DNA of 64,000 nucleotides from Streptomyces sp. PR69 (GTDB lineage Bacteria; Actinomycetota; Actinomycetes; Streptomycetales; Streptomycetaceae): the NCBI RefSeq assembly GCF_026420845.1, contig NZ_JAOWCB010000012.1, positions 62,001-126,000 of the forward strand. The letters are read 5' to 3'. Positions within the stretch are counted from its first letter, which is position 1, and the number at the start of each line of letters is the position of its first letter. Of this stretch, positions 9,473-18,206 are shown piece after piece. The translations under genes and the position numbers were made by a program. The notes under the pieces were generated by a model, which did not search any database, had not been told where the DNA came from, and saw only the letters and a list, made by a program, of their open reading frames with translations.

Positions 9473-9811
9473 CTACGAGGTCCCGTGCCGGAGCAGATCG
9501 CGCCCGAACTCGATCATCTTCCGGGCGTAGTCCTCGGTCCACTCGGCACGGGCGGCGATGTCCGCGGCGGTGAGCCGGTCGAACCGCCGGGGATCGGCGA
9601 GCTGCGCGGCGGCGACGGCCTGGAACTCCATGGCCCGGTCCGTCGCGGCCCGGAACGCCAGCGTGAGCTCCGTGGCCCGCGTCAGCAGCTCGCGCGGATC
9701 CTCGATCGACTCCAGATCGAAGAAGTGCTCGGGATCGGCGGCGGCCTCCGCAGGCTCGAAGAGCAACGGCGCCGGCCGCAGCCTGCGCTCGCCCCGCTCG
9801 GATTCCGCCAT
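9473..9811 (-). CDS. conserved hypothetical protein (112 aa)
   Basis: A small, Glu/Ala-rich, helical protein without membrane segments. ATG 9811 is preceded by GAGGAGGAG. The C-terminal half (LTAADIAARAEWTEDYARKM) could pack as a helix-turn-helix, but I cannot assign a family. It is the last gene of a minus-strand run containing the helicase and nuclease genes but is separated from the helicase by about 350 bases of repetitive DNA, so co-transcription is uncertain. Confidence 0.7.
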   Translation of the reverse strand: MAESERGERRLRPAPLLFEPAEAAADPEHFFDLESIEDPRELLTRATELTLAFRAATDRAMEFQAVAAAQLADPRRFDRLTAADIAARAEWTEDYARKMIEFGRDLLRHGTS

Positions 9812-10158
9812 GCGCACTCTCCTCCTCAACCCACACCACGGAAGATCGCCCCCGCCGCCTCTTATTGTCCCGCCCACCGCAAGTGCGCGTCGCGCCGCCC
9901 CTTGCCGGGGCGGAGGAGGCTGCCCGTCCGCGCGGGTTGCGGTAACTGGGCAAGCCCAATCCCAGCCCCGCCTGGGGTACCCCTGGGGGCACCTCCCAGC
10001 GGTAGCTGGGGGAGGTAGCTGGGGGAGTTTGAGTCCCGGGGGTCCGGGGCGGAGCCCCCGGGAAACTGGGGTCTGGGGGCGGAGCCCCCAGACTCGGGAA
10101 GTGGGGGTCCCCCTACGCCCCAGGGCGTAGGGGGGGAGGGGTGGGGGAACCACCCCCC
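9812..10158. repeat. repeat-rich intergenic region (Streptomyces GC-palindromic repeats)
   Basis: No gene. The stretch is built from short GC palindromes such as CTGGGGTACCCCTGGGGGCA, GGGGGCGGAGCCCCC and CCCTACGCCCCAGGGCGTAGGG. Bases 9974-10014 are identical to 61896-61936, 52 kb away. The TACGCCC...GGG and CCCCCACTCCC type blocks are also very like the DNA inserted into the accA1 frame near 49380-49510. These are probably mobile or copy-prone REP-like elements; some will act as terminators. Confidence 0.75.
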
Positions 10159-11490
10159 TCAGCCCGCCCACCCCACCCGATGCTCTCCCAACCGCGCCAG
10201 CACCGCGTGATTCGCCTCCCACCCGTCGGGGAACTTCACCGTCACCCCCAGCTGCACCGGCTCCGTCGACGGATGTTCGTCCAGCAGGTCCGTCACCCCC
10301 GCCCGGCACACCACCACGCATGCGTGCCGGTGCCTGGACGTCAGCACGCACAGCCGGCCGGTCTCCAGGTGGAACGCCGTCGCGTCGGGACGCCCCGACA
10401 GCGGATGGAGCACGACTGTGACGTCGAACTCCCGCCCCTGGAGACGGTTCGCCGTGTCCACGGTGACCCCGCTGACGCCCGTCTCCGCCAGCGCCGCCCG
10501 CACCGCCGCCGCCTGATCGCGGTGGGCCGTGCCGACCGCGACCCGGTCGGCGGTCACCGGAACCGGCTCCGGGGAGCGCTCGCTGGTCGCCGCCGCCCCG
10601 CGGTCCAGCAGCCGGCGGACGACCCGGGCCACCGCCCGTACCGCCTCGGGGTCCGTACGCGGCGTGTGCCGGGCGGGCAGCTCCAGCAGGCCCCATCCCG
10701 ACTCGGCTGCCTCGTCCAGCACCCGGTCCGCCGCGGAGCCGTCCGAGGCCGTGCCGAAGGCCAGCCGCCGGTCCTCGTGCCGCGTCCCGCTGCGGAACGG
10801 CGTGTACGGGTAGAAGGCGTCGGACACCAGCGGCGCGGCCGACGCAGGCAGTCGCCACGACACCGGGAGCCGGTGCTGCGGCAGATCGGGGTTGTGCGCG
10901 AGCAGGGTGGAGACCGCACTGGCGGACGGGTCGTACGACAGCCCCGCCCACTGCTCCGCGCCGACGATCGAGAAGGGGTCGAGCTGCCCCGGGTCGCCCA
11001 CGAACAGCGCACGCTCGAAGAGCCCCGCCACGGCGAGCAGCGCGTCGGAGCGCATCTGGTACGCCTCGTCGACGATGGCGTGCCGCCAGGGCTCCGCGTT
11101 CTGCACATGCGCCCACTTCGCGGCCGTCGAGATCACCACGTCGAGCCCCGCGAGATCGGCGGCCTTGGCGGAGGTGCGGACGTTGTCGAGGCCGTCGAGC
11201 GCCTTGTCGTACGGGTCGGGGTCGCTGCTGTGCAGCCGGCCCACCGGCAGCTGCGGGTCCTTCTCGGCGAGCCGCAGCACGAGATCGTCGACCTGCGCGT
11301 TGGTCTGGGCGATGACCATCAGCGGCCGCCCCGCCGCGGCCAGCTCCCGTGCGGCGCGCACCACGAGCGTCGACTTGCCGGCTCCGGGCGGTGAGTCGAC
11401 GACGACGCCGCGGTGCGGGCTGTGCAGGGTGTCGGCGAGGATCGCCTCGGTGGCGCGTGCGGCGGCAGCGCCCGGATCGAACGCCTTCAC
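10159..11490 (-). CDS. superfamily 1 DNA/RNA helicase (Upf1-like)
   Basis: A 443-aa cytosolic ATPase with the full SF1 motif series: Walker A DSPPGAGKST (residues 32-41), Walker B IVDEAYQM, motif III VGDPGQLDPF, VSWRLP (motif IV region), motif V DTANRLQGREFDVTVV and motif VI LTSRHRHACVVV. It is compact, with little inserted between the two RecA folds. GTG 11490 has a near-perfect GGGAGGTGA upstream. It is the third gene of a run with a PD-(D/E)XK nuclease and an unknown 551-aa protein, which suggests joint action on DNA (repair, recombination or defence). The 82-base gap to the previous gene is short enough for co-transcription. Confidence 0.85.
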   Translation of the reverse strand: MKAFDPGAAAARATEAILADTLHSPHRGVVVDSPPGAGKSTLVVRAARELAAAGRPLMVIAQTNAQVDDLVLRLAEKDPQLPVGRLHSSDPDPYDKALDGLDNVRTSAKAADLAGLDVVISTAAKWAHVQNAEPWRHAIVDEAYQMRSDALLAVAGLFERALFVGDPGQLDPFSIVGAEQWAGLSYDPSASAVSTLLAHNPDLPQHRLPVSWRLPASAAPLVSDAFYPYTPFRSGTRHEDRRLAFGTASDGSAADRVLDEAAESGWGLLELPARHTPRTDPEAVRAVARVVRRLLDRGAAATSERSPEPVPVTADRVAVGTAHRDQAAAVRAALAETGVSGVTVDTANRLQGREFDVTVVLHPLSGRPDATAFHLETGRLCVLTSRHRHACVVVCRAGVTDLLDEHPSTEPVQLGVTVKFPDGWEANHAVLARLGEHRVGWAG

Positions 11491-11572
11491 CGGTCACCTC
11501 CCGCGTCCCCCGCCGCCGCGGCGGGCGCCGCCCGCCCGCCCGGTGCCGGCACGCGCACCGTACCCGCCCGCC

Positions 11573-13228
11573 TCACAGCAGGTCCTCCGCCGTCACCGCG
11601 TCCGGAAGCTCCGGCTCCGCCGTCGGCGGGCCGCCGTGGGTCCATGGGGTCTCCTCCGGGTCGGGCAGCTTCGGGCCGCCCCTCTGGTCGTGTGCGAAGA
11701 GCGTCCAGACGATCCGGTCGCCCTTGTCGGGCACGGAGCCCTCGGCAGGCTCCTTGGACCGGCCCATGCGGTCGGTGAGCCGCAGCACGAGCGAGCCGTC
11801 CGCCTCCCGGCCGACGAACTCCGCCGTCTGCGACTTGCCGTCGGCCAGCACGCGGAACACCTTCGTCCCCCTGCCGGAGCCCGCGCCTTCACGTCCGGCA
11901 ACGCCGCCGTCGCCGCTGCCGCCGTCGTCACCGTCGCCGCCCAGATGCGGCCGGTCGTCCGTGCGGACCGTGACCAGCGGTCGGGGGCTCGGCCGCTTTG
12001 ACTCCGACCAGGCCATCACCACTTCCGTCACCTCCGACGCGAACGCCTCCCCGGCGAGCCTGCGTCCGGCCATCACCAGCGGGTCGTCCAGGGCCTCCTG
12101 GGCGTCGAGCTGGGTCTGGGCGGTCTCGCGGGCGGCCAGCTTCTGCGCCGCGGTCACCGCGTCGTCCCGCCGCGGCTGGGGTGGCTCGCCCGCCCGGATC
12201 CGGTCGCGGTGCCCCGTGAACGACCACCGGTCGCGTGTCCACCGGGCGTCCGCCCGCGGCCCCTCCGGAAGCTCCCGCAGCAGCTCGATGCACCGCCACA
12301 CCGCCCGCCACGTGGGCCGCAGCTGACTCTCCAGGAGCTCGCGGATCTCCCGTTCCGCACGGGTCAGCTCACCCAGCCGCGCATCCGCCGCCGCTCCGTC
12401 CTCCGCGGCCGCGAGGGCCATGCGCGCCCGGTCGTAGCGCTCCATCGCCGGGGCGAGCAGCCGGTTGTCGAACGCGGGGTCGGTGGCGGGCCCGGCCGGC
12501 GGACACAGCAGCTGTCCCGCGGAGTCCCGCGCCAGCTCCGCGCGCAGCGCGGCCTCCGCTCCCGACTCCCCTTCGGGGGGATCGACCCAGGCGAGCAGCG
12601 CCCCCAGGTGCTGGTCCTCCAGATTCGACTGGCCGGTGGCCCAGTGCCGGTTCAGCAGGTCCGTCGCGGCGAGCAGCAGCGAGGAGCCCGGCACCCGCGC
12701 CCGCTCCCCGTAGTGCGTCAGCCAGCGGCCGAGCAGCGGCACCCGGGGCGGCGCGGGATAGGGGGCGTCCGGGTCCTGCTCCGCGGTGCGGCGGAAGCGC
12801 ATGGAGCGGCCCAGCAGCCGTACGTACTCCACGCCCGCGCGGCTCGGCACGATCAGCTGTGGGGCGTTTGCGCACAGCTCGGTCTGGACCGTGATCCGCT
12901 TGCCGGTCTCGGGGTCGGTCTCCTTGCGTTCGGCGGGCTCCACATCGTCGGCGTACGCCTCCAGGTGGGGGAGCACCGCGTCCGCGAGCTGCGCCAGGAA
13001 CGCGGATCGCAGATCCCGGTCCCGCGGCTGCGGCACCGCCAGCAGCCGCGGCTCCTCCGGGTCCGTCCCCACCAGCGCCCCCAGCGGCGCACCCGCCTCA
13101 CCGGCGGTGGTCAGCGGTACGAAGACGAGGGGCCGGTCCGACAGATGCCGGTGCCGCACGGTGGCGAGCGGCTGCGCCCGCCCAGACTCGACGGCCTCCA
13201 GCCGGGCGAGCGCGGAGATCAGCGACAT
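11573..13228 (-). CDS. unknown 551-aa protein between nuclease and helicase
   Basis: I recognise no domain. The N-terminal third looks beta-rich (LATVRHRHLSDRPLVFVPL), the middle is helical with repeated Arg/Glu segments (ARLGELTRAEREIRELLESQ is one), and a Gly/Asp linker (GGDGDDGGSGDGG) separates a C-terminal domain of about 100 residues beginning TKVFRVLADGKSQ. No transmembrane segment is seen. The ATG (13228) overlaps the nuclease stop by one base (TGATG), so translation is coupled and the two proteins are probably made in stoichiometric amounts. A structural or regulatory subunit of a nuclease-helicase complex is the simplest guess. Confidence 0.8.
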   Translation of the reverse strand: MSLISALARLEAVESGRAQPLATVRHRHLSDRPLVFVPLTTAGEAGAPLGALVGTDPEEPRLLAVPQPRDRDLRSAFLAQLADAVLPHLEAYADDVEPAERKETDPETGKRITVQTELCANAPQLIVPSRAGVEYVRLLGRSMRFRRTAEQDPDAPYPAPPRVPLLGRWLTHYGERARVPGSSLLLAATDLLNRHWATGQSNLEDQHLGALLAWVDPPEGESGAEAALRAELARDSAGQLLCPPAGPATDPAFDNRLLAPAMERYDRARMALAAAEDGAAADARLGELTRAEREIRELLESQLRPTWRAVWRCIELLRELPEGPRADARWTRDRWSFTGHRDRIRAGEPPQPRRDDAVTAAQKLAARETAQTQLDAQEALDDPLVMAGRRLAGEAFASEVTEVVMAWSESKRPSPRPLVTVRTDDRPHLGGDGDDGGSGDGGVAGREGAGSGRGTKVFRVLADGKSQTAEFVGREADGSLVLRLTDRMGRSKEPAEGSVPDKGDRIVWTLFAHDQRGGPKLPDPEETPWTHGGPPTAEPELPDAVTAEDLL

Positions 13229-14871
13229 CAGCCCCGCACCTCCCCGCCGATGCCGGAGGCGGCTCCCGGCCACTCCGGCTCGCGGCCGCCCGGCGCGTCC
13301 ACCGGGCCATCCGCGTCGCCGGGCGGGTGCGCGGTGGACGGGTGCGCGGTGGACGGGCGCGCGTCTCCGTGCGTGTCCCGGTGTATGTCCCGGGTGGGCC
13401 CGGCTCCGGAGGGCGCGCCTCGGGCGTCTTTCGCGCGTGCGGGCTCCGGCTCCGCCTCGCCCGCGGCCGGAGCCGGGACGCCTCGCACGCCGGGGTCGCC
13501 GGACGCCGTCCTCACCCCGGCGCCGTCCGCCGCCCCGCCGCGTGTGTGCGGCGGCACGGGGCTCGCGGGTGCTGCGGGGGCGGTCGGCTGCCCGGGGGCC
13601 GGCGGTCCCGCTCCGTGCCCCGCGGCGGTCAGCGCCTCCGCCCGCAGGGCCGCCGCGCGCCGCAGCGCGGCCACCGCCGGGTCGTCCGGGTCGCCCGAGG
13701 CGCCGCGGGCCGCCGACAGCACGGCCCCCACGGTCGCAAGGCCGCCCAGCTCGCCCCGCACGCCGCGCCCCAGCGCCGTCACCGCACCCTCCGAGCGGGC
13801 CCGGTCCCGGCAGTGGAAGGCCAGTTCGCACGCGGACAGGCACTCGGGGGCGTACACCGCGGACACCGACTCGACGGCCGTGGCCAGCTCCTTCGCCGAC
13901 TGGTCCAGGTCAAAGCTCACGTCCGCCGGCAGCGCGGCGGCGATGTCCTCGATCCGGGTCATCCGGGCCAGCTGGCGGCGGGTGACGGAGAGCTGCTTGC
14001 GTACGTCCACGACCGATGCCGTCGGCACGTTCGAGAAGTCCTTGGGGCAGACGAGCAGCACCGACGTCGCCACGCGGGCCCCGTCCGTCATGGCCGCGAT
14101 CCGCTCCAGGGCCAGTGCGTACACCGCGGCCTGCCGGGCGGCGGCGCCGACCTTCGACGGGTCGGCGGCGGCGTCGATCATCGGAAAGGACTTGATCTCC
14201 ACGACCGTCCAGCAGCCGTCGGGCCGGACCACCACCGCGTCCGGCTCCAGATAGGCGGGCGATCCGGCCACCTCCAGGGCCAGCATCGGGTGGTCAAGCA
14301 GCGTCCATGCGCCAGCCTCCGCCCCGGCCGCCGTGGCCTCCCGCAGCGCGAGCGAGGTGCGCGCCGCGCGCCCCTGCGGGCCGGCGGCGGTCAGATCGGG
14401 GGTGCGGACCTCGCCGGGGGAGTCCGCGCCCAGCAGCCGCAGCAGCTCCGCACCGCCGTCCGCCTTGACCTTCGCCTCGAAGGCGTTGCCCCGGATGAAC
14501 GCGAACTGCGACTGCCCGAAGGCCGCGGGCGACCCCAGCGCCGCGGCGAGCGCGGCCTTGTCCACTCCCGCGCCGTCGAGCAGCGCGCGGCGGCGGCAGC
14601 CGGGGTTGGCGGCGAGGGCGGCCAGCGCGCGGGCGTCGAGCGGATGCGGCTGCGCGCCGGGCCCGCGCAGCTCAGCGAGCCGCTGCCGGAGCGCTGTCGT
14701 CGGCGCTGCTGCCGCCGCCGTCGGCTGCACGGAGACGGCCTGGGCCGAGGGGGCCTGCGCCGACAGCGGCGGCAGAGACCGCTGCGGATTCCGCTTCTGC
14801 GGCGCCTGCGGAGGAGGCCCGCTGTCCAGGGATTCGCTCACCCGCCGAAGTCTCGCATCCGTCACTGACAT
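13228..14871 (-). CDS. Cas4/RecB-like PD-(D/E)XK nuclease with apparent Fe-S cysteine set
   Basis: The protein is 547 aa from the first ATG. Core signatures are RGNAFEAKV (residues 127-135), D211 in LEPDAVVV, E225-I-K227 in VVEIKSFP, and Q247-AAVY251, the QxxxY-type motif of RecB/Cas4 nucleases. One cysteine before the core (C92) and three after it (C344-x3-C348-x5-C354) match the one-plus-three spacing of the [4Fe-4S] cluster in Cas4/AddB-type nucleases. The C-terminal 150 residues are Pro/Gly-rich and disordered. The first 60 residues are low-complexity and lie on DNA shared with the PAP2 gene in another frame, so the true start may be downstream (conserved-looking sequence starts near residue 60). 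It is coupled to the next gene by TGATG. Confidence 0.8.
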   Translation of the reverse strand: MSVTDARLRRVSESLDSGPPPQAPQKRNPQRSLPPLSAQAPSAQAVSVQPTAAAAAPTTALRQRLAELRGPGAQPHPLDARALAALAANPGCRRRALLDGAGVDKAALAAALGSPAAFGQSQFAFIRGNAFEAKVKADGGAELLRLLGADSPGEVRTPDLTAAGPQGRAARTSLALREATAAGAEAGAWTLLDHPMLALEVAGSPAYLEPDAVVVRPDGCWTVVEIKSFPMIDAAADPSKVGAAARQAAVYALALERIAAMTDGARVATSVLLVCPKDFSNVPTASVVDVRKQLSVTRRQLARMTRIEDIAAALPADVSFDLDQSAKELATAVESVSAVYAPECLSACELAFHCRDRARSEGAVTALGRGVRGELGGLATVGAVLSAARGASGDPDDPAVAALRRAAALRAEALTAAGHGAGPPAPGQPTAPAAPASPVPPHTRGGAADGAGVRTASGDPGVRGVPAPAAGEAEPEPARAKDARGAPSGAGPTRDIHRDTHGDARPSTAHPSTAHPPGDADGPVDAPGGREPEWPGAASGIGGEVRG

Positions 14872-15700
14872 CGCGGGAGTTCGCCTCGGCGCCGCCGGGC
14901 TTCGCCCGCCGCGGCCGCACGGCGCTCACCCGGTCGAGGACCCGCAGCGCGGGCCGCGTCAGCAGCGCGCCGGCTCCCATGACGGCGGCTCCGGCGACAG
15001 CGTCGAGGAAGTAGTGGTTGGCGGTCCCCATCACCACGACAGTGGTGAGCAGGGGATAGCCGACGGCGAACGCCTTGGCCGGGGCGGTGCGGCCGTGCCG
15101 CCAGAGGATCACTCCGCACCACAGCGCCCAGCCCACGTGCAGGCTCGGCATCGCCGCGTACTGGTTGGTCATGCCGCCCAGGCCGCGCGGGGCGCTCGCC
15201 TCGCCGCCCCACCAGCCGTACGAGCTGAACTGCGCCATCGTGTCGACGAAGCCGTGCGTGGCGTCCAGCAGCCGCGGCGGGCAGGTCGGCGTCAGCGTGA
15301 AGCCGACGAGGCCCAGGAGCGTGGAGATCATCAGCCAGGTGCGGGCGGCGCGGTAGCGGGCCGGGCGGCGGCGGAAGAGCCAGATCAGCACGGCGGGCGT
15401 GACCAGGTAGTGCAGCGAGGCGTAGACGAAGTCCGCGGGTATGCCCAGGGCCGGGGTGGAGCTGAAGAGACGGTTCAGCGGATGTTCCAGATTGAGCGCG
15501 AGCGTCTTCTCGGCCCGGAGTATCGCCAGGCCGTGGTCGACCGCCGTCGTCACATCGCCGCGCGCCAGCAGCCGGCCGCCGGAGTACGCGGCATAGACCA
15601 CGGCGATCAGCAGCAGCTCGGTCCACCAGCGGGGCCGTCGGCCAGCGGTCGCGTCATCCGGCACGGTCGCGTCATCCGGCACGGTCGCGGTATCCGGCAT
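14672..15700 (-). CDS. PAP2-superfamily integral membrane phosphatase
   Basis: A 342-aa membrane protein. The N-terminal tail holds a VPDDAT repeat, followed by about six hydrophobic segments. PAP2-type motifs are visible: TPTCPPRL, MPSLHVGWALW (the PSxH motif) and ANHYFLDAVAG (H-x3-D). It probably dephosphorylates or transfers a lipid or inositol phosphate at the outer membrane face. The C-terminal 60 residues are Ala/Ser-rich and disordered, and overlap the nuclease gene by 200 bases in another frame. ATG 15700 has GGAGAG upstream. Confidence 0.85.
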   Translation of the reverse strand: MPDTATVPDDATVPDDATAGRRPRWWTELLLIAVVYAAYSGGRLLARGDVTTAVDHGLAILRAEKTLALNLEHPLNRLFSSTPALGIPADFVYASLHYLVTPAVLIWLFRRRPARYRAARTWLMISTLLGLVGFTLTPTCPPRLLDATHGFVDTMAQFSSYGWWGGEASAPRGLGGMTNQYAAMPSLHVGWALWCGVILWRHGRTAPAKAFAVGYPLLTTVVVMGTANHYFLDAVAGAAVMGAGALLTRPALRVLDRVSAVRPRRAKPGGAEANSRDVSDGCETSAGERIPGQRASSAGAAEAESAAVSAAAVGAGPLGPGRLRAADGGGSSADDSAPAAAR

Positions 15701-15906
15701 CCGAATGTCTCTCCATAGTCTGTTAAGGCAACTAACCGGCGATGTTCAACCGTACGACGTGTGAGCGTGTGCGCGATCAGTGGGCGGCCAACCTAGTGAG
15801 GGACGCTGGAATCCCCCCGGAGGTTGCCTCTCGTTCAGGTGAGCGATGATGGAAGGCCACCGGACGGTGAACTCCTCCGGACGCGAACTCTCAGGGAGAA
15901 CCCCGT

Positions 15907-16500
15907 ATGGCACCGCGCATCCTGCTCGCCCGGCATGGCCAGACCGAGTGGTCGCTGCTCGGCAGACACACGGGCAGGACCGACATCCCGCTGCTCGACG
16001 AGGGGGTGCGGGGCGCGAAGCTGCTCGGCGAGCGGCTCCACCGGGCCCCGTGGCAGGGCCTGCCGGGCGTCGAGGTGCGCACCAGCCCGCTGATCCGCGC
16101 CAGCGAGACCTGCGCACTCGCCGGCTTCGCGGACCGGGCGAGCCCCTGGGACGCGCTGATGGAGTACGACTACGGGGCGTACGAAGGGCTGACCACCGAG
16201 CAGATCCACGCTCAGCGCCCCGGCTGGCTGCTGTGGCGGGACGGCGTCCCGGACGGCGAGACCCTGGCGCAGGTCTCCGAGAGGGCGGACGCGGTGGTGG
16301 AGTGGGCGCGCTCGGCCGACCGCGATGTGCTGGTCTTCGCCCACGGCCATATCCTGCGGGCCATCGCCGCCCGCTGGCTGGGGGAGGACGTCTCCTTCGG
16401 CGCCCGCGTCAAGCTCGCCCCGACCAGCCTCTCGGTCCTCGACTGGGCATACGGCAAGCCGGCGCTCGCCCGCTGGAACGACACGGGCCACCTGGAGTAG
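15907..16500 (+). CDS. histidine phosphatase (phosphoglycerate-mutase superfamily)
   Basis: This 197-aa protein has the family signature RHGQTEW (residues 9-15, phospho-acceptor H10), an acid-base Glu in [10 protein letters not shown] and the second catalytic His in [10 protein letters not shown]. The length fits bacterial histidine phosphatases acting on small phosphoesters rather than the glycolytic dPGM. ATG 15907 has GGGAGA about 8 bases upstream. It is divergent from the PAP2 gene across a 206-base promoter region. Substrate unknown. Confidence 0.9.
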   Translation: MAPRILLARHGQTEWSLLGRHTGRTDIPLLDEGVRGAKLLGERLHRAPWQGLPGVEVRTSPLIRASETCALAGFADRASPWDALMEYDYGAYEGLTTEQIHAQRPGWLLWRDGVPDGETLAQVSERADAVVEWARSADRDVLVFAHGHILRAIAARWLGEDVSFGARVKLAPTSLSVLDWAYGKPALARWNDTGHLE

Positions 16501-16614
16501 GGCGCGCGCGTCTCGTACGCGGTGCGTGCCGCGGGCGCGCACCCGATGCGGCGCGCGGCTCCGGCCCGGTGTGCGCCTCGGAGCCGTAGCCCGTCCCCGG
16601 CTCAGATGTGCAGC

Positions 16615-17952
16615 TCAGATGTGCAGCGTGGCGGCGTGGCGGTCGAGGAAGGACGCCACGCCCCGTGCGGTGCGCTGCGGACCGAGAAGCCGCGCCGTGC
16701 CCGAGAGCATCGACTGAATCCGCGCGGACTGGACCTCGCCCACCAGGTCCAGCACCTGGTGGGCGGCGGCCGCCGCCTCGTCGGGCGCGCCGGAGCGGGC
16801 CAGATCGATGGCGAGCTCCGCCCGGTACAGCGCCAGGTTCCGGGTGAAGCGGCGGTTCTGCAGACTCGCCGCACGCGCGGCGTGCCGCGCCGCCCGCGGC
16901 CACTCGCCGAGCGCCGCCCAGCACTGCGCCTGGAGCGCCTCCAGCTCCGGCTCGCCGAAGAACGTCATCCACTCCGGGTCCGCCTCCGACGCGCCCCGCT
17001 CGAAGTAGCCGTGCGCCCGGGCGAGGGACGCCTCGCAGCCCATACGGTCCCCGAGCCCGGCCCAGCCGCCCGCCTCGCGCAGCGACAGCAGCGACAGCAG
17101 CCGCGCCGAACCCAGGCGTGCGGCCGCCCGCTGGCCCGCCTGTGCCGCGCGCACCGCTTCCCGGTGGCGGCCGGTGTCCCGCGCCAGGAAGGACGTATTG
17201 CAGAAGGCGTGCGCCTCCAGCGCCGCGTCTCCGGCCACGCGGGCCGTCGCCAGCGCCTCCGCGTAGTGCGAGCGGGCGTCCTCGAAGCGGCCCGAGTCAT
17301 GCGCCAGCCAGCCGACGGAGATGGCGAGTTCGCCCGCGCCCACATGGAGCCGGTCCACGGTCGAGCGGCGGCTCGACGTCCCGGCGTCGAGCAGCGCGTA
17401 GGCGGCGCGCAGCGGCTGGGCCGCCTGCTCGTACAGCCGCTGCGCGCCGTGGCGGTCGTCGAGCAGCCGGATGCGGCGCACCGCCTCCTTGACGGCCATC
17501 ACCTCCGCCTCGCCCACCTGCCGGGGAGGGGGCGCGGCCCCGGGCCCGAGCGTGAGCCCGAGAGACGTGGCCGCCGCGGTGGCGGAGCCGCCCGTCATAA
17601 ATGCGCGACGCCGCACGTCGCTCTCCTCGTCCTCATCGATGTCGCCGTCCATGTCGCCGTCGAGTGCCGCCGGACGGGGCGGGCGCGCTGCGGCGGCCGC
17701 CCGGCCGCGCACTCTCTCCCGGGCCGTGAACCCCAGGTCCTGTAGGGTCAGGCCGGGAAACATATGCAGAAACACCCGCTCGTACGCGTAGTTGGGGCAG
17801 CGGATCTGGCCGGCTTCGACCCGTCCGACGTACCGTGCGTCGCACGCGACCTGCTCGCCGATCTCCCGGGCGGCCTTGCGCACCGCCGCCGCGAACTCTC
17901 CCGGCGAGCGATGGCCGCGCAGTCGGCGGAAAGCGAGATTGGGAACCGCCAT
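16615..17952 (-). CDS. NsdA-like TPR regulatory protein with N-terminal helix-turn-helix
   Basis: A 445-aa protein. The N-terminal region (VRKAAREIGEQVACDARYVG, VEAGQIRCPN) is an atypical DNA-binding fold of the kind seen in Streptomyces NsdA/NsdB regulators. It continues into an Asp/Glu patch, a short hydrophobic patch after RRRAFMTGG and a long alpha-helical array of TPR-like repeats (ARSHYAEALATARVAGDAAL and similar). ATG 17952 is chosen for its GAGAGGG site; 39 extra upstream codons have poor bias. NsdA/NsdB proteins are negative regulators of sporulation and antibiotic production, so a developmental role is plausible, but I do not claim orthology. Confidence 0.75.
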   Translation of the reverse strand: MAVPNLAFRRLRGHRSPGEFAAAVRKAAREIGEQVACDARYVGRVEAGQIRCPNYAYERVFLHMFPGLTLQDLGFTARERVRGRAAAAARPPRPAALDGDMDGDIDEDEESDVRRRAFMTGGSATAAATSLGLTLGPGAAPPPRQVGEAEVMAVKEAVRRIRLLDDRHGAQRLYEQAAQPLRAAYALLDAGTSSRRSTVDRLHVGAGELAISVGWLAHDSGRFEDARSHYAEALATARVAGDAALEAHAFCNTSFLARDTGRHREAVRAAQAGQRAAARLGSARLLSLLSLREAGGWAGLGDRMGCEASLARAHGYFERGASEADPEWMTFFGEPELEALQAQCWAALGEWPRAARHAARAASLQNRRFTRNLALYRAELAIDLARSGAPDEAAAAAHQVLDLVGEVQSARIQSMLSGTARLLGPQRTARGVASFLDRHAATLHI

Positions 17953-18206
17953 GCCCGAGCCCTCTCGTGCGTAGAGCCGTGTTCCGGCGGAGCAAGAACG
18001 TACCTGTTGTGACGGCGCCCCCACCCAGGGTTTTGCTGTAAAACGGACATCTCGCCCGCGATCTGCCATGAACTGCCATCCTTTGCGGCGGTGTGCTGCC
18101 GTAGCCCTTGACGGATCCGTGCGTTGAACCTTGTGGAGTTCCCGTACGTGTCCGAGGTGCGGGCTCCGCTCGAGCAGAGGAGGCGATCCCCTTGTTGGAG
18201 GTCGGC

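Noticed and set aside
9473..11497. A 674-aa open frame on the minus strand
   Set aside because: Only its last 112 codons (ATG 9811) look real; the first part is out of frame with the helicase gene and the middle crosses intergenic repeats.
12209..14254. Long + strand open frames opposite the nuclease and the unknown gene
   Set aside because: Third-position bias and recognisable motifs (VVEIK, QAAVY, TGATG coupling) are on the minus strand.
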